Source: Pectinatus sp. (lineage in GTDB: Bacteria > Bacillota > Negativicutes > Selenomonadales > Selenomonadaceae). Taken from it: 8,808 nt of DNA. Position numbers and translations under genes: made by a program. A model generated the notes under the pieces. That model searched no databases. It worked only from the letters and a program-made list of their open reading frames with translations, and was not told the origin of the DNA. Positions 1-5,857 of the stretch are shown here, one piece after another. Positions within the stretch are counted from its first letter, which is position 1; each line of letters opens with the position of its first letter. The stretch lies in the NCBI GenBank assembly GCA_020025075.1, contig JAHHSR010000058.1, positions 1 through 8,808 of the forward strand. Direction: 5' to 3'.

Positions 1-112
1 CCACCATTCATCTCCCACCTAAGAGGAAGGAGTCTTCTGGCGGATTATGATAAAAATGCCTTTTATTTAGGCGAATAAATCTCACCTGCGCAAGGATTTT
101 TTCTTATTATAC
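1..112. other. Left-edge region, no gene assigned
   Basis: No gene can be assigned with confidence. Plus frame 1 is open from the window edge to a TAA at 76-78 (25 codons, no recognisable family), so it could be the tail of a gene. Alternatively, on the minus strand an AGGTGGGAG-like ribosome binding site (20 to 12) sits just before ATG codons at 11-9 and 7-5, so a gene could start here and run leftwards out of the window. The sequence in view cannot separate the two. I see no SmpB or RNase R C-terminus, which often precede ssrA in Firmicutes. Confidence 0.3.
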
Positions 113-141
113 TTGTTTTTATCCCAAAAATAAATTATAAT
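113..141 (+). promoter_or_regulatory. Sigma-70/A promoter of ssrA
   Basis: A -35 element TTGTTT (113-118) and a perfect -10 TATAAT (136-141) are separated by exactly 17 bp. Transcription would begin near 148, leaving about 20 nt of 5' leader ahead of the mature tmRNA, to be removed by RNase P. The surroundings are very AT-rich. Confidence 0.8.
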
Positions 142-167
142 AAAACAAAAGTTTATTCTTCTATCCT

Positions 168-517
168 GGGGATGTAATGGGTTCGACGGGGGTAGATGGC
201 AGACAATAAGCGAGCCGGGGGGTCATCATCCCGTCAGTAAGGTGAAACTTTTATTTAAATATAAAAGCTAACGAAGATTACGCTTTAGCAGCTTAATGCT
301 AACCTCTTTTGTCCTTCTTCCCGCAAAGGGCAAAAAGAGGCAAACTGCGGGATACTGAGCAGCTTATTCTCGGCGGCTGCTTAGGAATTTTATCGAGATA
401 GGATAAGCTGACTTTGTCCATGTAGTTAACTTATCTTAAATTGAACATGGACTTCGCTCGGAGAAAGTTGCCTGACAATGCTTTCGGACAGGAGTTCGAT
501 TCTCCTCATCTCCACCA
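168..517 (+). ncRNA. ssrA: tmRNA (ssrA)
   Basis: Transfer-messenger RNA that rescues stalled ribosomes and tags the nascent chain for proteolysis. The 5' end GGGGATG (168-174) pairs with CATCTCC (507-513) as a 7-bp acceptor stem with one G-U pair. The discriminator is A514 and CCA is encoded at 515-517. A T-arm with TTCGATT loop lies at about 491-506, and the 5' region has the family hallmark GGGTTCGACGGGGG. The tag reading frame starts at the resume codon GCT (267-269) and reads ANEDYALAA, then TAA (294-296), with a second in-frame TAA at 300-302. With the alanine carried by tmRNA itself, the tag is A-ANEDYALAA. A helix pairing CCTCTTTT (303-310) with AAAAGAGG follows the frame. At 350 nt this is a standard one-piece tmRNA. 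It has its own promoter and terminator. smpB is not in view. Confidence 0.97.
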
Positions 518-527
518 GAAATTATCC

Positions 528-560
528 GCCGCACTTGTAAAAGTAGCGGCTTTTTATTTT
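528..560 (+). terminator. Rho-independent terminator of ssrA
   Basis: GCCGCACTT (528-536), loop GTAA, then AAGT-A-GCGGC (541-550) with one bulged A, followed by TTTTTATTTT (551-560). It begins 10 nt after the mature tmRNA end. Confidence 0.9.
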
Positions 561-585
561 GTGCATTTTTCTTATCCTAAAAAAT

Positions 586-619
586 AAAAAGCAGGTGCAT
601 TTAAATGCATCTGCTTTTT
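586..619. terminator. Bidirectional palindromic terminator
   Basis: A 34-bp near-perfect palindrome: AAAAAGCAG at the left, CTGCTTTTT at the right, and a perfect 14-bp centre TGCATTTAAATGCA (596-609). The only non-Watson-Crick pair is G595 with T610. The A-run on the left (extending to about 579) and the T-run on the right give either strand a stem plus U-tract. On the plus strand it backs up the ssrA terminator. On the minus strand it is the first clear terminator met by transcripts leaving the mtnA-like gene at 1079. Confidence 0.8.
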
Positions 620-644
620 ATTAACAGCCTTACCATATTTGTTA

Positions 645-653
645 TGCTATAAT
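645..653 (+). promoter_or_regulatory. Extended -10 promoter for the 129-aa gene
   Basis: TGC followed by a perfect TATAAT (648-653) forms an extended -10 element. No good -35 is present at 16-18 bp spacing, and extended -10 promoters often do without one. The predicted transcription start, about 660, is immediately before the Shine-Dalgarno sequence, so the mRNA leader would be only about 33 nt. Confidence 0.6.
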
Positions 654-661
654 AAGAAAAA

Positions 662-692
662 AGGAGGTGAGGCGGCATAGGCCGCCAACTGC
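662..692 (+). promoter_or_regulatory. Ribosome binding site with intervening hairpin
   Basis: AGGAGGTGA (662-670) is an almost complete anti-16S match, but lies too far upstream of the ATG at 693 in linear sequence (25 nt after AGGAGG). Between them, GGCGGC (671-676) and GCCGCC (681-686) form a perfect 6-bp GC stem with an ATAG loop. Folding removes 16 nt and leaves TGA plus AACTGC, an effective spacing of 9 nt, which is near optimal. No other start codon is available in this frame, because TAG at 678-680 closes it upstream. Confidence 0.6.
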
Positions 693-1082
693 ATGAAAGC
701 ATTAATTACAGAAACAACTGAAGTACTGTCGTTTAAAAATGACTACCGTTCCACCATCCGCCATATCGATGGCGCTGATTTGATTTTGCAGATTATCGAC
801 TCACCCCGCAAAGAAGTTTCCGATAAAGAGGGCCATCGCGAAACGATGCTCGAACTCGAAAGTGTTGCTGAGTTTCAAGAATGGGATAAGATTCTTGGAA
901 AATTTTCTTCCCTCGACAATCTTCTTTGCTCACTGAGCCAAGAACAGCTCGACACTTTCATCAAATACAGCAATAACGGCATCAAAAGCTCCGATTTAGA
1001 TGTCGATTTGCAGTCAGTTGAACACGATATCCGCCTTGCGCACAATATCAGCGAGGGAACATTTGTTCCAGACGAAGATTAA
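693..1082 (+). CDS. Hypothetical acidic protein, 129 aa
   Basis: I do not recognise this family. The protein is soluble and acidic, with no signal peptide, membrane segment, cysteine cluster or nucleotide-binding motif. It has an N-terminal part (residues 1-65) rich in charged residues and a central stretch rich in Leu and Ser that looks helical (about 66-92). The C-terminus ends in EGTFVPDED. Support for it being real comes from an extended -10 promoter, a strong Shine-Dalgarno sequence set off by a hairpin, and a well-behaved reading frame ending at a TAA. The start ATG at 693 is forced: the frame is closed by TAG at 678-680 and the next Met is about 50 codons later. It is monocistronic and tail-to-tail with the mtnA-like gene, the two stop codons overlapping at 1079-1082. 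No terminator separates them. Confidence 0.75.
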   Translation: MKALITETTEVLSFKNDYRSTIRHIDGADLILQIIDSPRKEVSDKEGHRETMLELESVAEFQEWDKILGKFSSLDNLLCSLSQEQLDTFIKYSNNGIKSSDLDVDLQSVEHDIRLAHNISEGTFVPDED

Positions 1083-2134
1083 TAAAATTGCTGTACGGCA
1101 TCTTTGAAGTACATCTCCAAATCATATGGCGAAAAAATTCCTTTATCCGTAACTACGCCGCTTATTAAGCTAGGCGGCGTAACGTCAAAGGAAGGGTATA
1201 TCGCCTTTACCTGCGGCGCCGTATGGCGCACGCCACGAAATGAGAGGACATCGAGCGGGTTGCGTTCTTCGATGACAATATCCGCTGATGTCTTTTTATT
1301 CTTATCGGGAATACCCGTGACAAAATACGGTATGCCGAAATGCTTGGCCAAAATGGCAATCTGGTATGTGCCAATCTTGTTGGCAATATAGCCATCACGG
1401 GCAATCGTATCCGCTGCGGAAGTGAAAAGGTCGATGTGCTTATTTTGCATTGCATAGGCGACCATATTATCCGTTATAACCGTCGTGTCAAACCCCATCT
1501 GCGAGCAGCAGGTTGCCGTGAGGCGAGCTCCCTGCAGATAAGGACGCGTTTCCGCACAAAAAAATTTTACCTTCTTATTCATAGCGCGCGCTGCCCGCAG
1601 CATCATGCCGATTATCGTTTCACCAAAACACTGCGTAAGGACTGTTCCTTCCGACGGAAACATCCGCGCCAAGTTATTGCCTACTTTTTCCATTATCGAA
1701 TAGCGCCGCTCCAACGATTCTAGCGTACCTAAAAATATGGCTTCATAGGCATTTTTTCCTTCTTCTAAAGCATTTTGGGCCATTTTATAGGCATTTTGCG
1801 TAATCTGCTCCATGCGATTAGCCGTTGTGGGACGAGCATGGCTTATACGCTCAGATGCTTTAGCCAAAAAGGAAAGCTGCTTTTCTTTTGTTAAAGAACG
1901 GCATTGCCAAGCTGCCAATGCCATTCCCATGCCTGCCGCCGTATACGGTCCAGCACTTTGCGTTACCATGTCGGCAATCGCTTTTGCCACTTGCTCATAA
2001 CTTTCACATTCGACATATTCTGTCTTTTCTGGATAGATGCGCCTATCTAAAATGCGCACCTTACCATCTTCAAACCAGGCCACGTGCTCATATTGCAGCA
2101 TATAGGCCAAATCGTGATCATATCGTTGTTTCAT
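1079..2134 (-). CDS. mtnA: MtnA-family sugar-1-phosphate isomerase
   Basis: Aldose-ketose isomerase of the eIF2B-like MtnA family. The family converts 5-methylthioribose-1-phosphate (or 5-deoxyribose-1-phosphate) to the ribulose-1-phosphate form in the cytosol. Numbering is from the ATG at 2134 (351 aa). Visible are the catalytic Cys169 in VLTQC, the CAETRP..QGARLT block (194-206, with Gln201), Asp242 in AADTIARDG, Asn252-Lys253 in NKIGTY, and Arg101 in ARPTTAN. Length matches the family. Oddities: the usual RGAPAI phosphate-binding motif is replaced by QSAGPYTAAG (59-68), and GADRI is AADTI. A TTG codon directly upstream (2137) could also start translation, but I chose ATG with GGGAG 9 nt before it. 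The gene diverges from an aldolase and a nucleoside phosphorylase, which fits a salvage pathway. Family certain; exact substrate not. Confidence 0.88.
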   Translation of the reverse strand: MKQRYDHDLAYMLQYEHVAWFEDGKVRILDRRIYPEKTEYVECESYEQVAKAIADMVTQSAGPYTAAGMGMALAAWQCRSLTKEKQLSFLAKASERISHARPTTANRMEQITQNAYKMAQNALEEGKNAYEAIFLGTLESLERRYSIMEKVGNNLARMFPSEGTVLTQCFGETIIGMMLRAARAMNKKVKFFCAETRPYLQGARLTATCCSQMGFDTTVITDNMVAYAMQNKHIDLFTSAADTIARDGYIANKIGTYQIAILAKHFGIPYFVTGIPDKNKKTSADIVIEERNPLDVLSFRGVRHTAPQVKAIYPSFDVTPPSLISGVVTDKGIFSPYDLEMYFKDAVQQFY

Positions 2135-2175
2135 CAATCACATCTCCCATTATTTTATAAAAAAGGACTGATTAA
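2135..2175. promoter_or_regulatory. Divergent intergenic region, isomerase/aldolase
   Basis: Only 41 bp separate the two divergent starts, so promoters must extend into one or both coding regions. The AT-rich centre (TATTTTATAAAA, 2151-2162) can supply -10 elements to either strand. A plus-strand TTGTTT (2126-2131) lies 19 bp before TATTTT, a weak pairing. The aldolase Shine-Dalgarno AAGGA (2163-2167) is 8 nt from its ATG. Shared or coupled control of both arms is plausible, but no operator is recognisable. Confidence 0.35.
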
Positions 2176-2841
2176 ATGCTCTTAGAAAAAGAACGTGAAC
2201 TCGTCGCCGCATACGGCCGAAAGGTCTATGACGCCAATCTCACAACGGGAACGACGGGCAATATAAGCCTCATCAACCGCGAAAAAAATCTCATCGCCAT
2301 CAGCCCTTCCGGCATGGCTTACGACGAAATATCGCCATCTGATGTCGTAGTCGTCGATTTGGCAATGAATGTCGTCGACGGAACTCGTCTCCCCTCTAGC
2401 GAATGGGCGCTACATACGGTCTTTTACCAAAACAGACCTGATATCAATGCTGTCATCCACACCCATTCCCTCTACTGTACAATTTTCGCCGCGCTCAGAC
2501 AGCCTTTAAGGGCGGTACACTATGAAATTGCCGAAAACGGCGCAGATACTGTGCCTTGCGCCCAATATGCAACCTATGGCACCGAAGAATTAGCCCAGAA
2601 TGCCATTGCCGCTTGCGGAAAGCAAAACAACGCCGTTCTCCTAGCCAATCATGGTCTTGTCGCTTCCGGACGCGATTTAAAGAGTGCCTTTAGCCTTGTA
2701 CGCGGCCTTGAATACGTAGCGCAGCTTCAATACATGGCACAGTGCATTGGAAATCCCACCATCTTATCGCCTGACGAAATCAATAAGGTTGCTCAAAAAT
2801 TCGCTTCATATGGACAGCCGAAAGGAGAAAAAAATGTCTGA
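2176..2841 (+). CDS. Class II (FucA-like) sugar-phosphate aldolase
   Basis: Zinc-dependent class II aldolase of the AraD/FucA family, 221 aa, cytosolic. Motifs in order: TTGNIS (26-31) and SPSGM (43-47) for phosphate binding, SSEWALH with the catalytic Glu76, HTHS with zinc ligands His95 and His97, and NHG with His159. These align with Glu73, His92, His94 and His155 of E. coli L-fuculose-1-phosphate aldolase, and length is typical. AAGGA lies 8 nt before the ATG. The 3' end overlaps the phosphorylase start by 8 nt, so the two are co-transcribed and probably translationally coupled. Next to an MtnA-like isomerase and a phosphorylase, the likely substrate is 5-methylthioribulose-1-phosphate and/or 5-deoxyribulose-1-phosphate. 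Cleavage would give DHAP and (methylthio)acetaldehyde or acetaldehyde. That substrate is inferred from context; no fuculose or rhamnulose genes are nearby. Confidence 0.87.
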   Translation: MLLEKERELVAAYGRKVYDANLTTGTTGNISLINREKNLIAISPSGMAYDEISPSDVVVVDLAMNVVDGTRLPSSEWALHTVFYQNRPDINAVIHTHSLYCTIFAALRQPLRAVHYEIAENGADTVPCAQYATYGTEELAQNAIAACGKQNNAVLLANHGLVASGRDLKSAFSLVRGLEYVAQLQYMAQCIGNPTILSPDEINKVAQKFASYGQPKGEKNV

Positions 2842-3568
2842 AGAAAATCTCTTGCCGGGAATAAGGGTGAAAAAAGGTGACATTCAAGAACGTATCCTAG
2901 TTTGCGGCGACCCATTTCGTGCCGAGGCGTTAGCAAAGCGCCTTGAGTCTTCCTGCTGTTTACAAAAAGCCCGCGAGTACTGGACCTATCAGGGAAAATG
3001 GCAAGGTATTCCACTTACCATCTGCTCACACGGTGTCGGTGCCAGCGGCGCTATGCTCGCTTTCATCAGCCTCATAAAAGGCGGTGCTAAGGCCATTTTG
3101 CGCCTTGGCACAGCCGGCACACTATGCGAAAAGGTGCGTCCTGGGGACCTTGTTATCGCTACGGCAGCAGCAAAAGAAGATGGCGTGAGCAATATCTATG
3201 CACCGAGCTCTTTTCCAGCTGTTGCTGATTTTTCCGTTACAGCCGCCCTCTGCGAGCGGAGCAAAAAATCACCTTGCCATGTCCATCTAGGCCCCATTGT
3301 CACACAAGGCGCCTTTTATGGCGGCGTCATGCCCACCAATACCGAACTGCAAGCCAAAGCCGGTGCCATCGCTCTCGAAATGGAAACTGCGGCACTTTTT
3401 ACAGCGGGCAGCATCTATAATGTCAAAACTGGTGCCATCTTAGCTATTGACGGCAATGCACTCGCCGTTTTAGACAGCGCCGAAAGCCATGACCCAGACC
3501 CTGAACTTTTGAAAAAGGCAGTTTCCGACTGCGCCGACATCGCCTTTGACGCTCTCATTGCCATCTAG
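2834..3568 (+). CDS. NP-I nucleoside phosphorylase (DeoD/Udp-like)
   Basis: Phosphorolytic cleavage of a nucleoside to free base and (deoxy)ribose-1-phosphate, 244 aa, cytosolic. Motifs: GDPFRA (25-30, phosphate loop with Arg29), AILRLGTAG with Arg90, LEMETAALF with Glu182/Met183/Glu184 at the ribose site, and Asp206 in AIDGNA, at about the place of the catalytic Asp204 of E. coli DeoD. The ATG at 2834 is preferred because AAAGGAG (2821-2827) lies 6 nt upstream and the family's GIxxxKGD start follows it. A longer frame from 2747 would add 29 residues encoded inside the aldolase. The position where DeoD has PHI, whose His contacts the ribose 5'-OH, reads PGI here. In this cassette the expected substrate is 5'-methylthioadenosine or 5'-deoxyadenosine. 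Uridine or general purine phosphorolysis cannot be excluded. Confidence 0.87.
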   Translation: MSEENLLPGIRVKKGDIQERILVCGDPFRAEALAKRLESSCCLQKAREYWTYQGKWQGIPLTICSHGVGASGAMLAFISLIKGGAKAILRLGTAGTLCEKVRPGDLVIATAAAKEDGVSNIYAPSSFPAVADFSVTAALCERSKKSPCHVHLGPIVTQGAFYGGVMPTNTELQAKAGAIALEMETAALFTAGSIYNVKTGAILAIDGNALAVLDSAESHDPDPELLKKAVSDCADIAFDALIAI

Positions 3569-3577
3569 TATACGAAA

Positions 3578-3603
3578 AGCCGCGCTAGGGGCTTAGCGCG
3601 GCT
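3578..3603. terminator. Shared terminator hairpin, convergent genes
   Basis: AGCCGCGCTA (3578-3587), loop GGGGCT, and TAGCGCGGCT (3594-3603) form a perfect 10-bp GC-rich stem. The T-tract exists only on the minus strand (TTT after the stem), and the stop codon of the exonuclease gene (3604-3602) lies in the stem base. It is thus mainly the exonuclease terminator. For the phosphorylase on the plus strand it offers a stem without a U-run. Confidence 0.75.
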
Positions 3604-4300
3604 AAAACATCGCTGTCTGCTCAACATTTTGGTACAAACGCTTATTTTTTTGATGAACCTGCGGCAAATAAGTCACCGACGAGATACGTGGCTTTTCAAG
3701 GCCAAAACGCGGATTATAGCCAAATAGATTAATATACTGCGGCAAATCGCTATATTCCTTATCCATAGCCAACAAAAGCTCATAAGTAGCTGTCGCGTCA
3801 TCAATAGCGCGGTGCGTATTTTCAGCGTTAAGGTGATAAACCTCAACAGCACTCGAGAGGCGATGCGGCATCGGTTGCCTATCACGATAGACGGTGAGTG
3901 CATCGAGCATCTTAATCTTCTTTAAAATTTCCGCTTTCCCCTGACCTGCCAAAAAATAATAAATAAAGCGCAAATCAAATTGAGCATTATAAGCAACAAC
4001 CAAGGGAGATTCTACATCTAAGAAATTAAAGAGCCTTTCTGCTGCCTGCTCTTTTTCTACGCCTTCTTTTGCCAGCTGCTGCATCGTAATACTTGTAAGC
4101 TGCGTAATCTTAGCCGGCAAAACGCGCCCTTGCGACAATTTGATGAAATAGTCAAGTGGCTCTACCTTGATTTCATTATTGGGACGTGATACCCGCAAGG
4201 CGCCAACTTCTATTATCTCGTCAAAGCGGGGGCTAAGCCCCGTTGTTTCCACATCAATAAAAAATATATTCTTGAACTGGACAAATAGATTATCTAACAT
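3602..4300 (-). CDS. DEDDh 3'-5' exonuclease (DnaQ/PolC-type)
   Basis: A stand-alone exonuclease domain of the DnaQ superfamily, 232 aa, hydrolysing DNA or RNA 3' ends with two metal ions. All catalytic residues are visible: Exo I FIDVETTGL with Asp16 and Glu18, Exo II AYNAQFD with Asp109, and Exo III HRAIDDA with His163 and Asp168. The His makes it the DEDDh type. It carries no polymerase, BRCT, helicase or GIY-YIG domain. The C-terminal 55 residues (FGYNPRFG onward) match no domain I know. It could be a proofreading or repair factor or a small-RNA exonuclease; the substrate cannot be read from sequence. GGAG (4309-4306) lies 5 nt before the ATG. It is monocistronic and convergent with the nucleoside phosphorylase, sharing its terminator hairpin. 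Confidence 0.85.
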   Translation of the reverse strand: MLDNLFVQFKNIFFIDVETTGLSPRFDEIIEVGALRVSRPNNEIKVEPLDYFIKLSQGRVLPAKITQLTSITMQQLAKEGVEKEQAAERLFNFLDVESPLVVAYNAQFDLRFIYYFLAGQGKAEILKKIKMLDALTVYRDRQPMPHRLSSAVEVYHLNAENTHRAIDDATATYELLLAMDKEYSDLPQYINLFGYNPRFGLEKPRISSVTYLPQVHQKNKRLYQNVEQTAMF

Positions 4301-4405
4301 TTTTTCTCCAAATTGATTTCATAGGATAAATACTATGGTCAGATTAGCATTTTTTTGCTAAAATTAATATGTCTTTTACACAATTTTATCATCGAGGTTA
4401 AAATC

Positions 4406-4774
4406 ATGCAATTTAAATTTTGTCATTTGGGCCTTCAGGTCGCTAATTTGGAAAAATCCATCGCTTTTTACAAAGAAGCTGCACAATTGGAAGAAAGTTT
4501 CCGCAAAAAAGTAAATAATCTTACCTTCGTCTATTTGACAGACAAAAATAGTGCCTTTGAGCTTGAACTGAAATTTGACAGCGAAAATCCAGTCGCTTGT
4601 CCGTTAGGTGAAAATCCACCTCATTTAGCCCTTAGAGTTGACGACTTTGATGCCGCTTTAGAAAAGCATACAAAAATGAGCTGCGTAAAAATGGTCAAAA
4701 AAGCCATCGGTATCTATTTCATTGAAGACCCCGATGGCTATGCACTAGAAATTATGGCTTCCCACGTCAAATAG
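4406..4774 (+). CDS. VOC-family, glyoxalase I-like protein
   Basis: Small vicinal-oxygen-chelate enzyme, 122 aa, made of two beta-alpha-beta-beta-beta modules. The four positions of glyoxalase I metal ligands are filled: His7 (CHLGL), Glu54 (ELELKF), His73 (HLALRV) and Glu115 (YALEIM, after DPDG). It is therefore probably a metal-dependent lyase or isomerase of the lactoylglutathione lyase type, although a thiol other than glutathione would be expected in a Firmicute. The exact substrate is unknown. I chose ATG 4406 because GAGG (4394-4397) lies 8 nt upstream and the VOC fold begins here; a start at 4355 would add 17 residues with no family match. The end overlaps the mnmA end by 8 nt in convergent orientation, with no terminator between them. 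Methylglyoxal made from DHAP would be a natural substrate, but that link is speculative. Confidence 0.8.
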   Translation: MQFKFCHLGLQVANLEKSIAFYKEAAQLEESFRKKVNNLTFVYLTDKNSAFELELKFDSENPVACPLGENPPHLALRVDDFDAALEKHTKMSCVKMVKKAIGIYFIEDPDGYALEIMASHVK

Positions 4775-5837
4775 CACTTTCAATAATGCCGCCCCCCAAA
4801 AGCGTCTCCTTCTCATAAAAGACGACAGATTGACCTGGGGTTACGGCACGCTGCGGCTGCTCAAAAATTACTTTGGCTAGGCCATTTTCCATAGTAATGA
4901 CACGCGCGGCAAAAGTATTTTTCCCGTAACGAATTTGTGCTTGCACCAAAAGCGGTTTTTCGACCGTTTCAAAAGCAATCCAATTCACATGCGAGGCCAC
5001 AAGGCCGCTAGCGTAAACTTCATTTTTTGTCCCTACAATAACTGTATTTTTCTCTTTATCCAATTTAGTCACATAAAGAGGTTCAGCTGCGGCAATGCCC
5101 ATTCCTTTGCGTTGCCCAATCGTGTAAAAGGGAAGTCCCTTATGTTTCCCCAAGACCTTGCCACTGCCATCGCAAATTACGCCTTGAGGCAGTGGCTTTT
5201 TTATGTTTTCTAAAAGATATTTTTTATAGTCATCATCAGGTACAAAACAGATTTCTTGGCTCTCTTTTTTATTGGCAACGCTCAGTCCGTATTCCTTGGC
5301 GATTTCGCGTACTTTTGACTTTTCATAATCGCCCAAAGGAAACATGAGCTGCGCCAAGACAGGCTGGCTCAAATGGTAAAGCATATAAGACTGGTCTTTT
5401 TTGGCATCAAGCCCCCGGCGCAATAAGTAGCGGCCATTTTCTTGCACAATGCGCAAATAATGGCCCGTCGCTAAGTAATCAGCACCTAACTTTTTGCAAG
5501 CCTCCAGCAACGCGCCAAACTTTATTTTATTATTGCAGCGCACGCACGGATTAGGGGTTCGCGCTGCCAAATATTCCTTTACAAAATAATCTTTGACTTC
5601 CTTTTGAAAAATATCCCTAAAGTCGACAACATGATGCTCAATGCCCAGCTTAGCGCATACTTGCACTGCATCGTGAATGGCACCTTCGCTCAACTGCTGC
5701 TCTAAATCATTTCTTTCGCGCCCTGTATCGCTCAAAAGCATTGTAACGCCAAAAACCTCATATCCCCGTTCTTTTAAGATGGCGGCTGCTGTCGAACTGT
5801 CAACACCGCCGCTCATCGCTACTGCTACTTTCTTCAT
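4767..5837 (-). CDS. mnmA: tRNA-specific 2-thiouridylase MnmA
   Basis: Installs the 2-thio group on U34 of tRNA-Lys, -Glu and -Gln, using ATP and sulfur passed from a cysteine desulfurase. It has 356 aa, the normal length. Motifs: PP-loop SGGVDSS (9-15), NPCVRCN with the catalytic Cys101 (and the extra Cys98 common in Firmicutes), ATGHYLR (123-129), DQSYML (148-153), and ICFVP with the persulfide-carrying Cys197. The C-terminal GQRKGMGI (around 250) and a beta-barrel complete the protein. It is the last gene of a dut-rarA-iscR-mnmA operon, 20 nt after the iscR-like stop. In many Firmicutes iscS and iscU stand between iscR and mnmA; they are absent here. Oddity: no Shine-Dalgarno precedes the ATG, only an A-rich stretch, so coupling to the upstream gene is possible. 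Confidence 0.97.
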   Translation of the reverse strand: MKKVAVAMSGGVDSSTAAAILKERGYEVFGVTMLLSDTGRERNDLEQQLSEGAIHDAVQVCAKLGIEHHVVDFRDIFQKEVKDYFVKEYLAARTPNPCVRCNNKIKFGALLEACKKLGADYLATGHYLRIVQENGRYLLRRGLDAKKDQSYMLYHLSQPVLAQLMFPLGDYEKSKVREIAKEYGLSVANKKESQEICFVPDDDYKKYLLENIKKPLPQGVICDGSGKVLGKHKGLPFYTIGQRKGMGIAAAEPLYVTKLDKEKNTVIVGTKNEVYASGLVASHVNWIAFETVEKPLLVQAQIRYGKNTFAARVITMENGLAKVIFEQPQRAVTPGQSVVFYEKETLLGGGIIESAI

Positions 5838-5857
5838 ATTATTTATTTTTTGGATTT

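Noticed and set aside
1..78. Open plus-strand frame at the left edge, 25 codons to TAA
   Set aside because: No recognisable family, and a minus-strand gene start with a ribosome binding site-like sequence competes for the same bases; too little sequence to decide.
667..696. Nine-codon leader peptide GTG...TGA overlapping the start of the 129-aa gene
   Set aside because: The GTG lies inside the Shine-Dalgarno sequence and would be nearly at the transcript 5' end, with no ribosome binding site of its own.
1104..2160. Several open frames opposite or shifted to the mtnA-like gene
   Set aside because: Shadows of a well-supported coding region; none has a known motif or ribosome binding site.
2747..2833. 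29-residue N-terminal extension of the nucleoside phosphorylase
   Set aside because: It lies within the aldolase gene in another frame, has no family match, and the internal ATG at 2834 has a proper Shine-Dalgarno.
4344..4361. Hairpin TTAGCA/TGCTAA upstream of the VOC gene
   Set aside because: Six AU-rich pairs around a T-only loop, with no U-tract and no known regulatory structure; probably chance.
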